A stretch of 64,000 nt of DNA, taken from positions 124,001 through 188,000 of the forward strand of contig NZ_VIKU02000002.1 of NCBI RefSeq assembly GCF_009371985.2. The letters are read 5' to 3'. The position numbers and the translations under genes were made by a program. Below, in pieces: positions 45,184-54,247 of this stretch; positions within the stretch are counted from its first letter, which is position 1; every line of letters starts with the position of its first letter. A model generated the notes under the pieces. That model did not search any database. It was not told the DNA's origin and saw only the letters and a program-made list of their open reading frames with translations. The stretch comes from Pelagihabitans pacificus. GTDB lineage: Bacteria; Bacteroidota; Bacteroidia; Flavobacteriales; Flavobacteriaceae.

Positions 45184-46836
45184 TTAATTCAGCAATTGTT
45201 TGGCATGTGCCAGGGCAGCGTCGGATAGTGATTTACCTCCCAACATTTCCGCCAGTTCCACCACCCGCTCGTCTTGGCTCAATCGACGCATTCTGGTATG
45301 TGTAGTGTTGCCATCCTCCTCCTTGAATACCTTGAAATGCTGGTGCCCTTTGGAAGCTACTTGCGGTAAATGTGTGATAGAAAACACCTGCATGCCGCTG
45401 CTCATTGCCTGCATGATGTCACCCATTTTGTGTGAAATCTCCCCAGAGACGCCAGTGTCTATCTCATCGAACATCATGGTAGGTAGTTGTTCGTATCGTG
45501 CCAAAATCGATTTGATAGTCAGCATTATACGTGAAAGCTCCCCACCGGAAGCTATTTTCTTAAGCTCCCCGAAATTTGTTCCTTTGTTTGCCGAAAACAA
45601 AAAAGTAAGGTCATCTTTTCCACTATCCTTGAAACTTTCCGACGGATGCAATTCGATATTGAAGGAAGCACTCGACATTCCTAAGTTGGATAGGTTTTCC
45701 AGTAGTTGCCTTTGAAGTTCGGGAATCGCTTTTTGCCTCTTCATATGAATACTGGAGGCTAGTTTCTCCAATACTTCCTTCTGGGATAGAAGTAGTTCTC
45801 CTTTTTCTTGGATATCCGCCGCCAAATTTTCCGTGGCACTTACTTTTTCCGAAATCCTTTTTTTGACGGCCAATAGTTCATCGACATCCTGGGCATCATG
45901 CTTTCTTTGAAGGTCGTATAGTAATTGCAGCTTAGCATTTACTTCCTCCAACTGTGCCGGATTTGCCTCAGTGGTGTCCCTGAACGATTCCAGTTCGTTG
46001 GAGATATCGTCGATCTCGATGAAAACGGATTGTATACGCTCGTTCAATTGCGCATATTGATTTCCGTAATCGGAAAGTTTGTTGGAAGCCTGTTTTAATT
46101 CCGCCAATAGGGTGAGTACCCCGACTTGCTCATCATTCAGTAATTGATACCCCTTTGACAATTGTTCCAAGATGGTCTCCACGTTGTTCAACTGTTCATA
46201 TTGGGCTTCCAAGTCTTCCTGCATTCCTTCCTGTAAGGAAGCTTGCTCGAGCTCTTGCAATAAAAATGTATTGTAATCGTGTTCCTTATCCGCTTCCTTT
46301 TGGAAATCGATTAATTCTTGAAGCGCCTTCGAGGTTTCCTTGTAAGTGGCAAGTTGTTTTTGATAATCCAAAAGATCTTTACTATTGTTGGCCAGGGCAT
46401 CGATTACCTTTAATTGGAATTCGTTCTCGGTAAGTTTCAATGTCTGGTGCTGCGAATGCACATCGATAAGACGTCCTCCCAAATCGGTCAATATGTCTAA
46501 AGTTACGGGAGAGTCGTTGATAAAAGCACGGGACTTTCCGCTGGGATGTATCTCCCTTCGAATAATCGTACTTGCAGCGTATTCAAGGTCGTTCTTATCG
46601 AAAAAGGAATTGAGACCGTACTTGTCGATTTGGAACTCCGCTTCGATCACACATTTGGTGTCCTTATCCCGCAAAGAACCAAGGTCTGCCCTTTTTCCCA
46701 GGACAAGGGAAAGTCCGCCCAACAAAATAGACTTACCAGCACCGGTTTCACCCGTAATTACCGTAAATCCATCGGTGAACGATACGTTTAAATCATCGAT
46801 GAGGGCATAATTTTTTATAGCGAGATTGGTCAGCAC
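45184..46836 (-). CDS. recN: DNA repair protein RecN
   Basis: The 550-residue SMC-like ATPase has Walker A GETGAGKS (29-36), a ~300-residue central coiled coil, a signature SGGELSRIM and Walker B MFDEIDTGVSG. RecN helps recombinational repair of double-strand breaks by linking DNA molecules. It has its own promoter (TATCTTTG at 46865-46858), although it follows DUF4835 and the bamD cluster on the same strand with only ~130 bases between. Confidence 0.97.
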   Translation of the reverse strand: MLTNLAIKNYALIDDLNVSFTDGFTVITGETGAGKSILLGGLSLVLGKRADLGSLRDKDTKCVIEAEFQIDKYGLNSFFDKNDLEYAASTIIRREIHPSGKSRAFINDSPVTLDILTDLGGRLIDVHSQHQTLKLTENEFQLKVIDALANNSKDLLDYQKQLATYKETSKALQELIDFQKEADKEHDYNTFLLQELEQASLQEGMQEDLEAQYEQLNNVETILEQLSKGYQLLNDEQVGVLTLLAELKQASNKLSDYGNQYAQLNERIQSVFIEIDDISNELESFRDTTEANPAQLEEVNAKLQLLYDLQRKHDAQDVDELLAVKKRISEKVSATENLAADIQEKGELLLSQKEVLEKLASSIHMKRQKAIPELQRQLLENLSNLGMSSASFNIELHPSESFKDSGKDDLTFLFSANKGTNFGELKKIASGGELSRIMLTIKSILARYEQLPTMMFDEIDTGVSGEISHKMGDIMQAMSSGMQVFSITHLPQVASKGHQHFKVFKEEDGNTTHTRMRRLSQDERVVELAEMLGGKSLSDAALAHAKQLLN

Positions 46837-46857
46837 GATTTAAAGTGAATAAGGGTA

Positions 46858-46865
46858 CAAAGATA
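46858..46865 (-). promoter_or_regulatory. -7 box of recN
   Basis: TATCTTTG on the minus strand, 21 bases before the recN ATG. A TTG complement lies only 14 bases upstream (46880-46882), closer than usual. Confidence 0.5.
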
Positions 46866-46963
46866 TACTTATTCCCATTCAATTCTGAATTTTAAATGGA
46901 TGCTTAACATCTACCGATAAATAAGCAAGTGGGAGGAAATCAAAACGTTCAAGGGTAGAAACC

Positions 46964-47851
46964 TCAGTACTTGATGTCGTTCCAGGTACCGGAATAGAGA
47001 GGTGCTATTCGGTTCAAGGTTTCCTTTAGGGCTACGATATCGGTTTTGGGTCCGTCGGAGAAGATATTTTGGATTTCCTCTGATTTGGCATCGAAGAATG
47101 TTTGAATCAAAAATGCATTGGGTCTTCGTTTAATCATGGTCTCAAACAACCTCATCGTGCCCGAAATTACTTGTTTACCGGTACTATTGTTATCCGCCAA
47201 CACGTCCATACCTTTTCTATGGTAGTTGTACATCGCCACCCGATACTCCCGATACGTGTTCGACATTAGATTGTCGACAAGTTCAAATCGGCTTCTATCG
47301 GTAGATTGTTCCCATCCGCTGGCATTGCTGCCCTGCGCCTGTGCGACGATGGCCTGTGCTGTTCTAAAGCTCTCATTGCCGCCCTCCAAGGAAAAAGTAT
47401 CGGCATCCAGACCAAGAATCATGTACACATAAAATGAGATAACACTTACTAGGTTCGATTCGTATACATTGCGATTAAAAACCAGTGGCTGGAACTCGAT
47501 GTATTCGAAATCAAAGTCGTTATCCTTATAATTAAATATGGGGGTTTGGTACGAGGTATTATATACCGGCCTTGAGGATTGTACCTGTAATGTACCTTTA
47601 AATCGATTGTTTTCGAATTCGGTAATGGTAATGAACATCTGCGCATTGACCCGTTCATTTTCCTTATAGGTCCGATTGGTCCATTTATTCTTATTGATAA
47701 AATCGTTCAACGAACGCTCCAGGGTTTTGAATATCTGTTGATTCGTCTGCGATACCTGATCGGAATTGACGGTAACGGTACAATTCAGTTCCTGGGCTCT
47801 TATTCCCAGGGAAAAGACCACCAAAACGAACAAGGAAAGGATACTACGCAT
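46964..47851 (-). CDS. DUF4835 family protein (annotated PorD in some databases)
   Basis: The 295-residue protein has a signal peptide (MRSILSLFVLVVFSLGIRA), then the DUF4835 sequence: ELNCTVTVNSDQVSQTNQQIFKTLERSLNDF, the FKGTLQVQSSRPVYN block, and YVYMILGLDADTF. It is a conserved, probably periplasmic Bacteroidota protein that some databases name PorD and link to type IX secretion; I recall this from annotation rather than from experiment. It overlaps the coaBC 3' end by eight bases. Confidence 0.9.
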   Translation of the reverse strand: MRSILSLFVLVVFSLGIRAQELNCTVTVNSDQVSQTNQQIFKTLERSLNDFINKNKWTNRTYKENERVNAQMFITITEFENNRFKGTLQVQSSRPVYNTSYQTPIFNYKDNDFDFEYIEFQPLVFNRNVYESNLVSVISFYVYMILGLDADTFSLEGGNESFRTAQAIVAQAQGSNASGWEQSTDRSRFELVDNLMSNTYREYRVAMYNYHRKGMDVLADNNSTGKQVISGTMRLFETMIKRRPNAFLIQTFFDAKSEEIQNIFSDGPKTDIVALKETLNRIAPLYSGTWNDIKY

Positions 47852-49049
47852 TTATTCTACTTAAGATTTCGTTCCAGATATCGACCGCCACGGCAGCTTT
47901 ACTTTTTAAATCAAACGTTTTTATATCCAAATTCTTATCTATGAACCGTATTTTGTTGGTAGGTTGACCGAATCCGGCGCCAGTGTCATTTAAGGAGTTG
48001 AGGACGATGGCATCCAAATTCTTTCGAACCAACTTATCCTTGGCATTTGCCAATTCATTTTCAGTCTCCAAAGCAAAGCCCACCAGGAACTGTTTTCGTT
48101 TATTATTTCCCAACGAAAGTAAGATATCCCTATTCTTGACTAAGGTAATGGACAACTCGGAATCGGATTTTTTTATCTTTTGATCCGCTACGGTCTTGGG
48201 TCTATAGTCCGATACGGCGGCCGCACAGATGACAATATCCATATTTACATAGTGTTCATGTACTGCTTCGTACATCTCTTCGGCAGAAATCACCCTTATC
48301 AGACGGATGTTACCATGCATCACCTTCAGATGGGAAGGTCCGGAAACCAGTAATACCTCTGCTCCCAGCTTGGCAGCAGCCTCTGCCAACTCAAAACCCA
48401 TTAGACCCGTAGAGTGGTTCCCGATGAACCGAACCGGATCGATCGCTTCGTAGGTAGGTCCGGCCGTGATGAGCACTCTCTTATCGGTCAAAAGTAATTC
48501 CCGCGAAAGGTAATCCGTGACAAACCTGACGATATCTTCCGGCTCCGCCATGCGACCTTCACCGTGCAAGCCACTGGCCAACTCACCCGAAGTAGCAGGA
48601 ATCATGAGATTACCAAAAGATTGTAATTTTTCAAAAGATGCTTTGGTCGATGGATGTTGGTACATATCCAAATCCATTGCCGGAGCAAAGAAAACAGGAC
48701 ACTTGGCCGAAAGATAGGTCGCTACCAAGAGATTATCACAGGTACCGTTGACCATTTTTGACAGGGTGTTGGCTGTAGCGGGAGCAATAAGCATTAAATC
48801 GGCCCATAGGCCCAACTCCACGTGGTTGTTCCAATCGGTCATATCGTCCTCTTCCTTAACGAAAGACGTCAGAACCGGGTTTTTTGATAAGGTAGCAAGG
48901 GTAAGCGGGGAAACAAAGGAAGCGGCGCTTTCAGTTAAGACAATCTTAACTTCGGCGCCCGCCTTTATTAGTAATCGAACAAGAAAAGTGGTTTTGTAAG
49001 CCGCGATGCCTCCCGTAATTCCAAGGAGGATATGCTTGCCGGCCAACAT
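47844..49049 (-). CDS. coaBC: Bifunctional phosphopantothenoylcysteine decarboxylase/synthetase
   Basis: The 401-residue protein has an N-terminal FMN-dependent CoaC domain (GITGGIAAYK, NHVELGLWADLMLIAPATANTL with the active-site His, and APAMDLDMY) and a C-terminal CoaB synthetase domain (ITAGPTYEAIDPVRFIGNHSTG). It carries out two consecutive CoA synthesis steps. The gene starts four bases after rpoZ and overlaps DUF4835 by eight bases, so the group is a single operon. Confidence 0.97.
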   Translation of the reverse strand: MLAGKHILLGITGGIAAYKTTFLVRLLIKAGAEVKIVLTESAASFVSPLTLATLSKNPVLTSFVKEEDDMTDWNNHVELGLWADLMLIAPATANTLSKMVNGTCDNLLVATYLSAKCPVFFAPAMDLDMYQHPSTKASFEKLQSFGNLMIPATSGELASGLHGEGRMAEPEDIVRFVTDYLSRELLLTDKRVLITAGPTYEAIDPVRFIGNHSTGLMGFELAEAAAKLGAEVLLVSGPSHLKVMHGNIRLIRVISAEEMYEAVHEHYVNMDIVICAAAVSDYRPKTVADQKIKKSDSELSITLVKNRDILLSLGNNKRKQFLVGFALETENELANAKDKLVRKNLDAIVLNSLNDTGAGFGQPTNKIRFIDKNLDIKTFDLKSKAAVAVDIWNEILSRINA

Positions 49050-49053
49050 AGTA

Positions 49054-49386
49054 CTAGGCGTCTTTATCTGTGTTCCTATGGTAGATTTTTTCGTTTAACC
49101 ACTCCTCCACTGCCAAGGCATGTGGTTTAGGAAGTTTTTCGTAGAATTTAGATACTTCGATTTGCTCCTTGTTCTCGAACACCTCCTCCAAGCTATCGCT
49201 GTAGGTAGCAAATTCCTCCAATTTCTCGAGCAACTCTTTTTTAATCTCGGAATTGATCTGAACCGCTCTTTTGGCAGCAATGGAAATCGCTTCGTAAATG
49301 TTATTGGTCTCTTTGTCGAATTCGTTTCTATTGATTGTTACCGTTGAGACGGGTGCTTTCGAATTTTTAAGGTCATTCATATTCAT
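49054..49386 (-). CDS. rpoZ: DNA-directed RNA polymerase omega subunit (RpoZ/RpoK type)
   Basis: The 110-residue protein is the Bacteroidota-type omega. Residues TNNIYEAISIAAKRAVQINSEIKKELLEKLEEFA carry the conserved omega helices, and the C-terminal PHALAVEEWLNEK is typical. Omega supports beta-prime folding and polymerase assembly. The start may be at 49386 or at 49380 (second Met). It sits 13 bases after bamD and four before coaBC. Confidence 0.9.
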   Translation of the reverse strand: MNMNDLKNSKAPVSTVTINRNEFDKETNNIYEAISIAAKRAVQINSEIKKELLEKLEEFATYSDSLEEVFENKEQIEVSKFYEKLPKPHALAVEEWLNEKIYHRNTDKDA

Positions 49387-49399
49387 GATATCAAATTAT

Positions 49400-50233
49400 T
49401 TATTTGGCATCCGCTTGGCGTTGCCCCTGCAAGTCTTCATCAATTTTTTCCAACAATTTAGCCGCATCTTCCGCAAACTTCGTATCAGGAAATTGTTTTT
49501 TAAGCTGGTCGTAGGCCAATTTCGCCTTTTTCAACCGTTCGGGCTTGAGTCTTTCGGTACTATTTAAACCATATTCCGTAGTCGATTCAAACTTATAAAA
49601 GAGGGCCGGTTCCTTATAAATAGAGCCCGGGTAATCGGTGATAAAATTATCAAAGGCTTCAATTGCCGGAACCAAAAAAGACAAATCGAACTTACCTAAT
49701 TTATTAAACTGTTTCGCTATTTCGTATGCTTTTCTTTCCTTTTTGGTGGTTAGTTGCTTGGCCATTTGATTGGCTTCCGGAAAATATTCCGAATCCGGAT
49801 ACGTATTGATGAACGATTGAAGTTTGGCCAAGGCCTTGTCGGTATCGGTCTGGTCAAGGGAATATTCCGGACTCAACTTATAATAGCATTTTGCCCCCAG
49901 AAAGGATGCCTGCGCTATCTTCTCGCTCTTGGGATAAGACTTTACAAAGCGCTCGAACTGATAGCCGGCCATGTTGTAATCCTTTCTTTGAAAATAAGTA
50001 TCCGCCAGAAAAAACATCACCCGTTCTCCCTGTGGTTTTCCAACATACTTCGGTGCAATCTGCTCGAACAATCGATTGGACCTTTTATAATCTCCCTCGT
50101 CGTAAAACTTTTGGGCCAAATCGTACTTGGGTTTTACTTCTTCATTTTTAAGAACTTTTTGGTACTCGCTGCACGAACCCAAAACAAACACTAAAACCAA
50201 CAAGGACAGTATGCTATCGATTTTCAAAAACAT
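49400..50233 (-). CDS. bamD: Outer membrane protein assembly factor BamD
   Basis: The 277-residue lipoprotein has a signal with lipobox LGSC (Cys21) and TPR-like helical repeats (YDEGDYKRSNRLFEQIAPKYVGKPQGE, QRKDYNMAGYQFERFVKSYPKSEKI). The core and position match BamD/YfiO, an essential BAM complex subunit. It is first in the bamD-rpoZ-coaBC-DUF4835 operon, preceded by a TAATTTTG box that leaves only four bases before the ATG. Confidence 0.93.
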   Translation of the reverse strand: MFLKIDSILSLLVLVFVLGSCSEYQKVLKNEEVKPKYDLAQKFYDEGDYKRSNRLFEQIAPKYVGKPQGERVMFFLADTYFQRKDYNMAGYQFERFVKSYPKSEKIAQASFLGAKCYYKLSPEYSLDQTDTDKALAKLQSFINTYPDSEYFPEANQMAKQLTTKKERKAYEIAKQFNKLGKFDLSFLVPAIEAFDNFITDYPGSIYKEPALFYKFESTTEYGLNSTERLKPERLKKAKLAYDQLKKQFPDTKFAEDAAKLLEKIDEDLQGQRQADAK

Positions 50234-50237
50234 TTTG

Positions 50238-50245
50238 CAAAATTA
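50238..50245 (-). promoter_or_regulatory. -7 box abutting the bamD start
   Basis: TAATTTTG on the minus strand (50245-50238), a perfect TAnnTTTG. The ATG begins four bases downstream, so a transcript from it would be leaderless. A TTG complement (50270-50272) lies 24 bases upstream. Confidence 0.5.
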
Positions 50246-50338
50246 CGGATAATCAACGGATTAAAAAAACAATTTTAAAACAGCTAAGGTAGAGAGTCTT
50301 GAAGGTTTTTTTACTGTTTTTGTGGAAGATTTAACGTA

Positions 50339-51226
50339 CTAGGCATGGCTTACCATTTGATCGACAAATTGTGACAAGATAGCCTTTAAACCTGGGGTTG
50401 CCTCGACCAGCGGTAATCGCACCTTGGCGCTACATAGACCTAAAATTTCGAGTATTCCCTTAATTCCGGCCGGATTCCCTTCCTTAAAAATCAAATCCAT
50501 CCCCTCTGCCATAGAAAGGTGAAGTGCCCTTGCCTGATCTTCTTTTCCTTGAAGTCCCATCCGAATCATTTTTGAAAAGGCTGTTGGCAAGCCTTGTCCC
50601 AATACGGAAATCACCCCGGCACCTCCGGCAAGTACTGTTGGAAGTGCGGTCATGTCGTCTCCCGAAAGTATTTGAAATTTCTTTGGTTTCTTTTTTATCA
50701 AGGTTCTTATCTGCTCTAAATCGCCCGATGCTTCTTTGATCGCCACCACGGTCGGACAATCGTTGGCAAGTCGTAAAACCGTCTCTGGGACCATATTGCT
50801 TCCCGTTCTCCCCGGTACATTGTACAGAATGATTGGAGTTTCCGTACTAGCGGCAATCGCTTTGAAATGTTGGTAAATTCCTTCTTGGGTAGGTTTGTTG
50901 TAATAGGGCGAGACCGAAAGAATGGCGTGGAACGCACTAAGGTCTATCGTTTGTAGTTCTTCGATTACTGCTGCGGTATTATTACCTCCTACTCCCAAAA
51001 CCAACGGGAGCCTTCCCGCATTCGCCGCAACCACCGTGTCGGCAACCAATTGTTTCTCCGACTTGTCGAGGGTAACCGATTCGCCAGTCGTGCCCAAAAC
51101 GACCAGGTAACCCACCCCACCGGCAATACAATGCTCTACGATACGGCCTAAAGCGTCAACGTCGACCTGTAAATCGTCGGTAAAAGGAGTTACAAGGGCC
51201 ACGCCTGTGCCCACCAGCTCTTTCAT
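50339..51226 (-). CDS. dapA: 4-hydroxy-tetrahydrodipicolinate synthase
   Basis: The 295-residue TIM-barrel aldolase has the Schiff-base Lys164 ([10 protein letters not shown]), catalytic Tyr135 ([11 protein letters not shown]) and Thr46-Thr47 in LGTTGES. It condenses pyruvate and aspartate semialdehyde for lysine and diaminopimelate synthesis. It stands alone, ~100 bases upstream of bamD on the same strand. Confidence 0.96.
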   Translation of the reverse strand: MKELVGTGVALVTPFTDDLQVDVDALGRIVEHCIAGGVGYLVVLGTTGESVTLDKSEKQLVADTVVAANAGRLPLVLGVGGNNTAAVIEELQTIDLSAFHAILSVSPYYNKPTQEGIYQHFKAIAASTETPIILYNVPGRTGSNMVPETVLRLANDCPTVVAIKEASGDLEQIRTLIKKKPKKFQILSGDDMTALPTVLAGGAGVISVLGQGLPTAFSKMIRMGLQGKEDQARALHLSMAEGMDLIFKEGNPAGIKGILEILGLCSAKVRLPLVEATPGLKAILSQFVDQMVSHA

Positions 51227-51311
51227 TTGTTCTTAGTTCTTATACGTTTAGGACCCATACGGCAACCAAAGGAGTCTAATGATGTCCTGCTATGTTATCA
51301 TGAGCACGAAA

Positions 51312-51848
51312 TCAATGGTCGATTTCATTGAGTACTCCCAAATACTTTTTTAACTCTTGCTTGAACACCTTAAAGTCGTTTAAGGGCACGTCCAAAATCA
51401 GGTCATTAAAATAGCTATCAACCTCGGTAAATCCTACCCTAAAACGGGCTTTGGTCTTTACACTCATCAACTTCATCAATAAGTTATCTTTCTTGTAATA
51501 ATTGATCAACAAATCATATTCCCTACTCAAAAACTCCAAGGCATAACTATTTTCGATATTTCCGTTCCACCCCAAATCCTTATCGGAAAAAACGGGGGTC
51601 GAATACGGGGAATTTTTATCATAATAGTTCTTGTAGCCAATAATTTTTACAGCATTGGGCCTCAAGGAATACTCCTCCTGAAGTTGGAAAAACACGTCGG
51701 TGTTGTCAAATTCATCCATGTCCACGATACATCCAACCGAGGTAATCCCATGCGTACGTTCTGCGGGCACTACCGGTTGCTGAAGCGCCTCATTGAGGAA
51801 TTTTACCCCTGATTTATACTTCAGCTTATCTTTTATTCCCTTAAACAT
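51312..51848 (-). CDS. DUF6913 family protein
   Basis: The 178-residue protein matches a conserved Bacteroidota domain of unknown function (DUF6913). The N-terminus is Lys-rich (FKGIKDKLKYKSG), then GCIVDMDEFDNTDVFFQLQEEYSL, NAVKIIGYKNYYDKN, and a C-terminal FNDLILDVPLNDFKVFKQELKKYL segment. No signal peptide or TM is visible, so it is probably cytoplasmic. It is divergent from the nucleotidase genes. Confidence 0.8.
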   Translation of the reverse strand: MFKGIKDKLKYKSGVKFLNEALQQPVVPAERTHGITSVGCIVDMDEFDNTDVFFQLQEEYSLRPNAVKIIGYKNYYDKNSPYSTPVFSDKDLGWNGNIENSYALEFLSREYDLLINYYKKDNLLMKLMSVKTKARFRVGFTEVDSYFNDLILDVPLNDFKVFKQELKKYLGVLNEIDH

Positions 51849-51963
51849 GTATTTTTACATTTTGTGTTCCCGACCTTTATATTTCTAACGAAAAAAAGTG
51901 CCACAGGGTATTACAAATGTAAAGAATATCCGCTCACAAGACCATGCGAAGATAAAAAGGATA

Positions 51964-52728
51964 ATGATTTTAAAAATACAACATTTTGTTTTATTTGTAA
52001 CTATTGGATGGGTGATGTCCTGCCGACCCGAGGTTTCCGGACTCGCTAAAATAGAGGCCCATCGACTCACCATCAACGATTCAATCATATCCGACCAGGC
52101 TATTGAAACCTTTATAATCCCCTATCGTAAACGTGTTAATGAGGTATTGGATAGTACGCTGGCCTTTGCGCCAAAGACTATCTCGAAAGATGATGGAATC
52201 TACAATACCCCGGCTGGAAATCTTATGGCAGACATCGTTTTGGAGCAGGCCGAACCCGTCTTTCATTCCCGCACTGGCAAACACCTGGATTTTGTGTTAT
52301 TGAACCATGGGGGTATACGATCTATTATTTCGAAAGGGCCCGTGTCGGCCAGAACCGCTTATGAGGTGATGCCTTTTGAGAACAATATTGCCGTAGTTGA
52401 ACTTTCAGGTAAATCGGTCCAAGCCCTCGTTGAATATCTAGTACGCTCAAAACGTGCCCATCCCATTGCCGGTCTGCAAGTCATACTAGATAAAAACGAC
52501 GAAATTAGAACCATTACGATCAGGGGAAAAGATTTCGATGCGGGCCGTACGTATTACGTCGCCACAAGCGATTATCTGACCATGGGAGGCGACAGTATGG
52601 TTTTCTTTAAGGATGCGCTGTCAGTGACAAGTGTCGATTATTTGATTAGAAATGCGATGATCGATTACTTTAAAAAGGTAGATACGCTCAATCCTGTGAT
52701 TGACAATCGATATTACAAAATGGAATGA
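51964..52728 (+). CDS. 5'-nucleotidase C-terminal domain lipoprotein
   Basis: The 254-residue protein starts at 51964 (MILKIQHFVLF...), giving a lipobox VMSC (Cys19). The rest is a stand-alone 5'-nucleotidase substrate-binding domain: GNLMADIV, LNHGGIRS, FENNIAVVELSGK and YYVATSDYLTMGGDSM are the family motifs. The catalytic metallophosphatase half is encoded by the next gene, so this is a split UshA-type enzyme. The earlier in-frame ATG at 51898 would bury the signal. Confidence 0.92.
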   Translation: MILKIQHFVLFVTIGWVMSCRPEVSGLAKIEAHRLTINDSIISDQAIETFIIPYRKRVNEVLDSTLAFAPKTISKDDGIYNTPAGNLMADIVLEQAEPVFHSRTGKHLDFVLLNHGGIRSIISKGPVSARTAYEVMPFENNIAVVELSGKSVQALVEYLVRSKRAHPIAGLQVILDKNDEIRTITIRGKDFDAGRTYYVATSDYLTMGGDSMVFFKDALSVTSVDYLIRNAMIDYFKKVDTLNPVIDNRYYKME

Positions 52729-52815
52729 TAGCGTATGGAACACAAAACGTCTCTTCAATCCCCAAAGCGATTGTCAATAGGTTATAGCAATAAGTAGAAT
52801 TTGCATGTACTATTC

Positions 52816-53727
52816 ATGAAACGAAGAAAATTTTTAAAGAAGGTAACGGCTTCCAGCGCCTTGGTGGGCTTGGGAGGGCTCGCACTGAATTCTTGCCTAC
52901 ATAGCGCCAAAAAGCACGTTACTATTTTGCACACCAACGACGTGCACAGCCATATCGATGCGTTTCCAAAGGAACATAGTACATTTCCGAACTTGGGAGG
53001 ATTGGCAAGAAGGGCCACTCTGGTGGAACGGATACGTACGGAAAATCCGAATACCCTCTTGCTCGATGCGGGTGATATTTTTCAAGGCACTCCCTATTTT
53101 AACTTTTATGGCGGCGAATTGGAATTTAAATTGATGTCGATGCTCAAATATGATGCTGCCACCATCGGAAATCATGATTTTGACAATGGCGTCGACGGAC
53201 TCTATGCGCAGTTACCACATGCCAAATTCGAGCTGCTTTCGGCCAACTATGATTTTAGCAATACTTTAATGGAAGGGCATGTACAGCCCTACCAAACCTA
53301 TGTAAGGGATGGAATCAAAATCGGGGTCTACGGTCTGGGCATTAAATTGGACGGATTGGTTACAAAGGCGCTTTATAAAGAGACCAAATACCTACCTCCT
53401 TATGAGATTGCCCAGGATTGCGAACGCAAGCTAAAAACGGAAGAGCAATGTGATATCATAGTATGTTTATCGCACCTTGGCTATCGCTATCTGGCGGAAC
53501 ACCGGCCAAACGACCTTGAGCTGGCTTCGAAAACCAAGAATACCGACCTGATCATCGGTGGGCACACCCATACCTTCCTGGACAAACCGACTATCGCCAA
53601 GAATATTGTTGGCAACAACGTACTAGTGAACCAAGTAGGTTGTTACGGGGTGCATTTGGGGCGTATTGATTTTTATTTTGACGATGCAAAGAACGTGGCA
53701 ACAACTGGTACCAGCATTATTGTATAA
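52816..53727 (+). CDS. Metallophosphatase (5'-nucleotidase N-terminal half), Tat lipoprotein
   Basis: The 303-residue protein from the ATG at 52816 starts MKRRKFLKKVTASSALVG, a twin-arginine signal that also ends in a lipobox-like NSC. The metallophosphoesterase motifs are complete: ILHTNDVHSH, DAGDIFQG, TIGNHDFDNG and IIGGHTHTF. It probably hydrolyses nucleotides in the periplasm together with the C-terminal-domain protein encoded just upstream, although the gene order is reversed relative to the fused enzyme. A start at 52801 would be a TTG and is not used. Confidence 0.93.
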   Translation: MKRRKFLKKVTASSALVGLGGLALNSCLHSAKKHVTILHTNDVHSHIDAFPKEHSTFPNLGGLARRATLVERIRTENPNTLLLDAGDIFQGTPYFNFYGGELEFKLMSMLKYDAATIGNHDFDNGVDGLYAQLPHAKFELLSANYDFSNTLMEGHVQPYQTYVRDGIKIGVYGLGIKLDGLVTKALYKETKYLPPYEIAQDCERKLKTEEQCDIIVCLSHLGYRYLAEHRPNDLELASKTKNTDLIIGGHTHTFLDKPTIAKNIVGNNVLVNQVGCYGVHLGRIDFYFDDAKNVATTGTSIIV

Positions 53728-53746
53728 CGGACAAAAGTAGCTTTTA

Positions 53747-54202
53747 ATGTTCGATTTTCGCAGAACCGATTCTACGGACAAAGACTTCATCGAACTCGTA
53801 GCCCTGCTCGACAGCGATCTCGCCCAGCGTGACGGGGAAGACCATGCCTTTTACCATCAGTTCAATTCGATAAGCCAACTCAACCATTGCATCGTCGGAT
53901 ATTCGGAAAATAAGCCCGTCGCCTGCGGAGCTATCAAAACCTTTAACCAAATCGCCACGGAAGTCAAACGTATGTATGTTTTGCCAGACTTTCGGGGAAA
54001 GGGGATCGCGACCCGATTGCTTCAAGGGTTGGAACATTGGGCAAACGAATTGGGATATGAATATTGCATATTGGAAACAGGGAAGCGACAACCCGAGGCC
54101 ATCGCTTTGTATCGAAAGAACGGCTATGAGATCATTCCCAACTATGGGCAATATCAGGGGATTGAAAATAGTGTTTGTTTTCAAAAAATGGTATCTTCCT
54201 GA
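53747..54202 (+). CDS. GNAT family N-acetyltransferase
   Basis: The 151-residue protein has the GNAT fold with acetyl-CoA loop motif VLPDFRGKGIATRLLQGLEHWA and the C-terminal strand LETGKRQPEAIALYRKNGYE. CGAIKTF and EVKRMYV lie in the central strands. The acceptor is unknown. The gene is 20 bases after the metallophosphatase on the same strand. Confidence 0.93.
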   Translation: MFDFRRTDSTDKDFIELVALLDSDLAQRDGEDHAFYHQFNSISQLNHCIVGYSENKPVACGAIKTFNQIATEVKRMYVLPDFRGKGIATRLLQGLEHWANELGYEYCILETGKRQPEAIALYRKNGYEIIPNYGQYQGIENSVCFQKMVSS

Positions 54203-54247
54203 GCACAAACGGTTCCACACATAGAATTCCAATCAAAAAAATAACCC

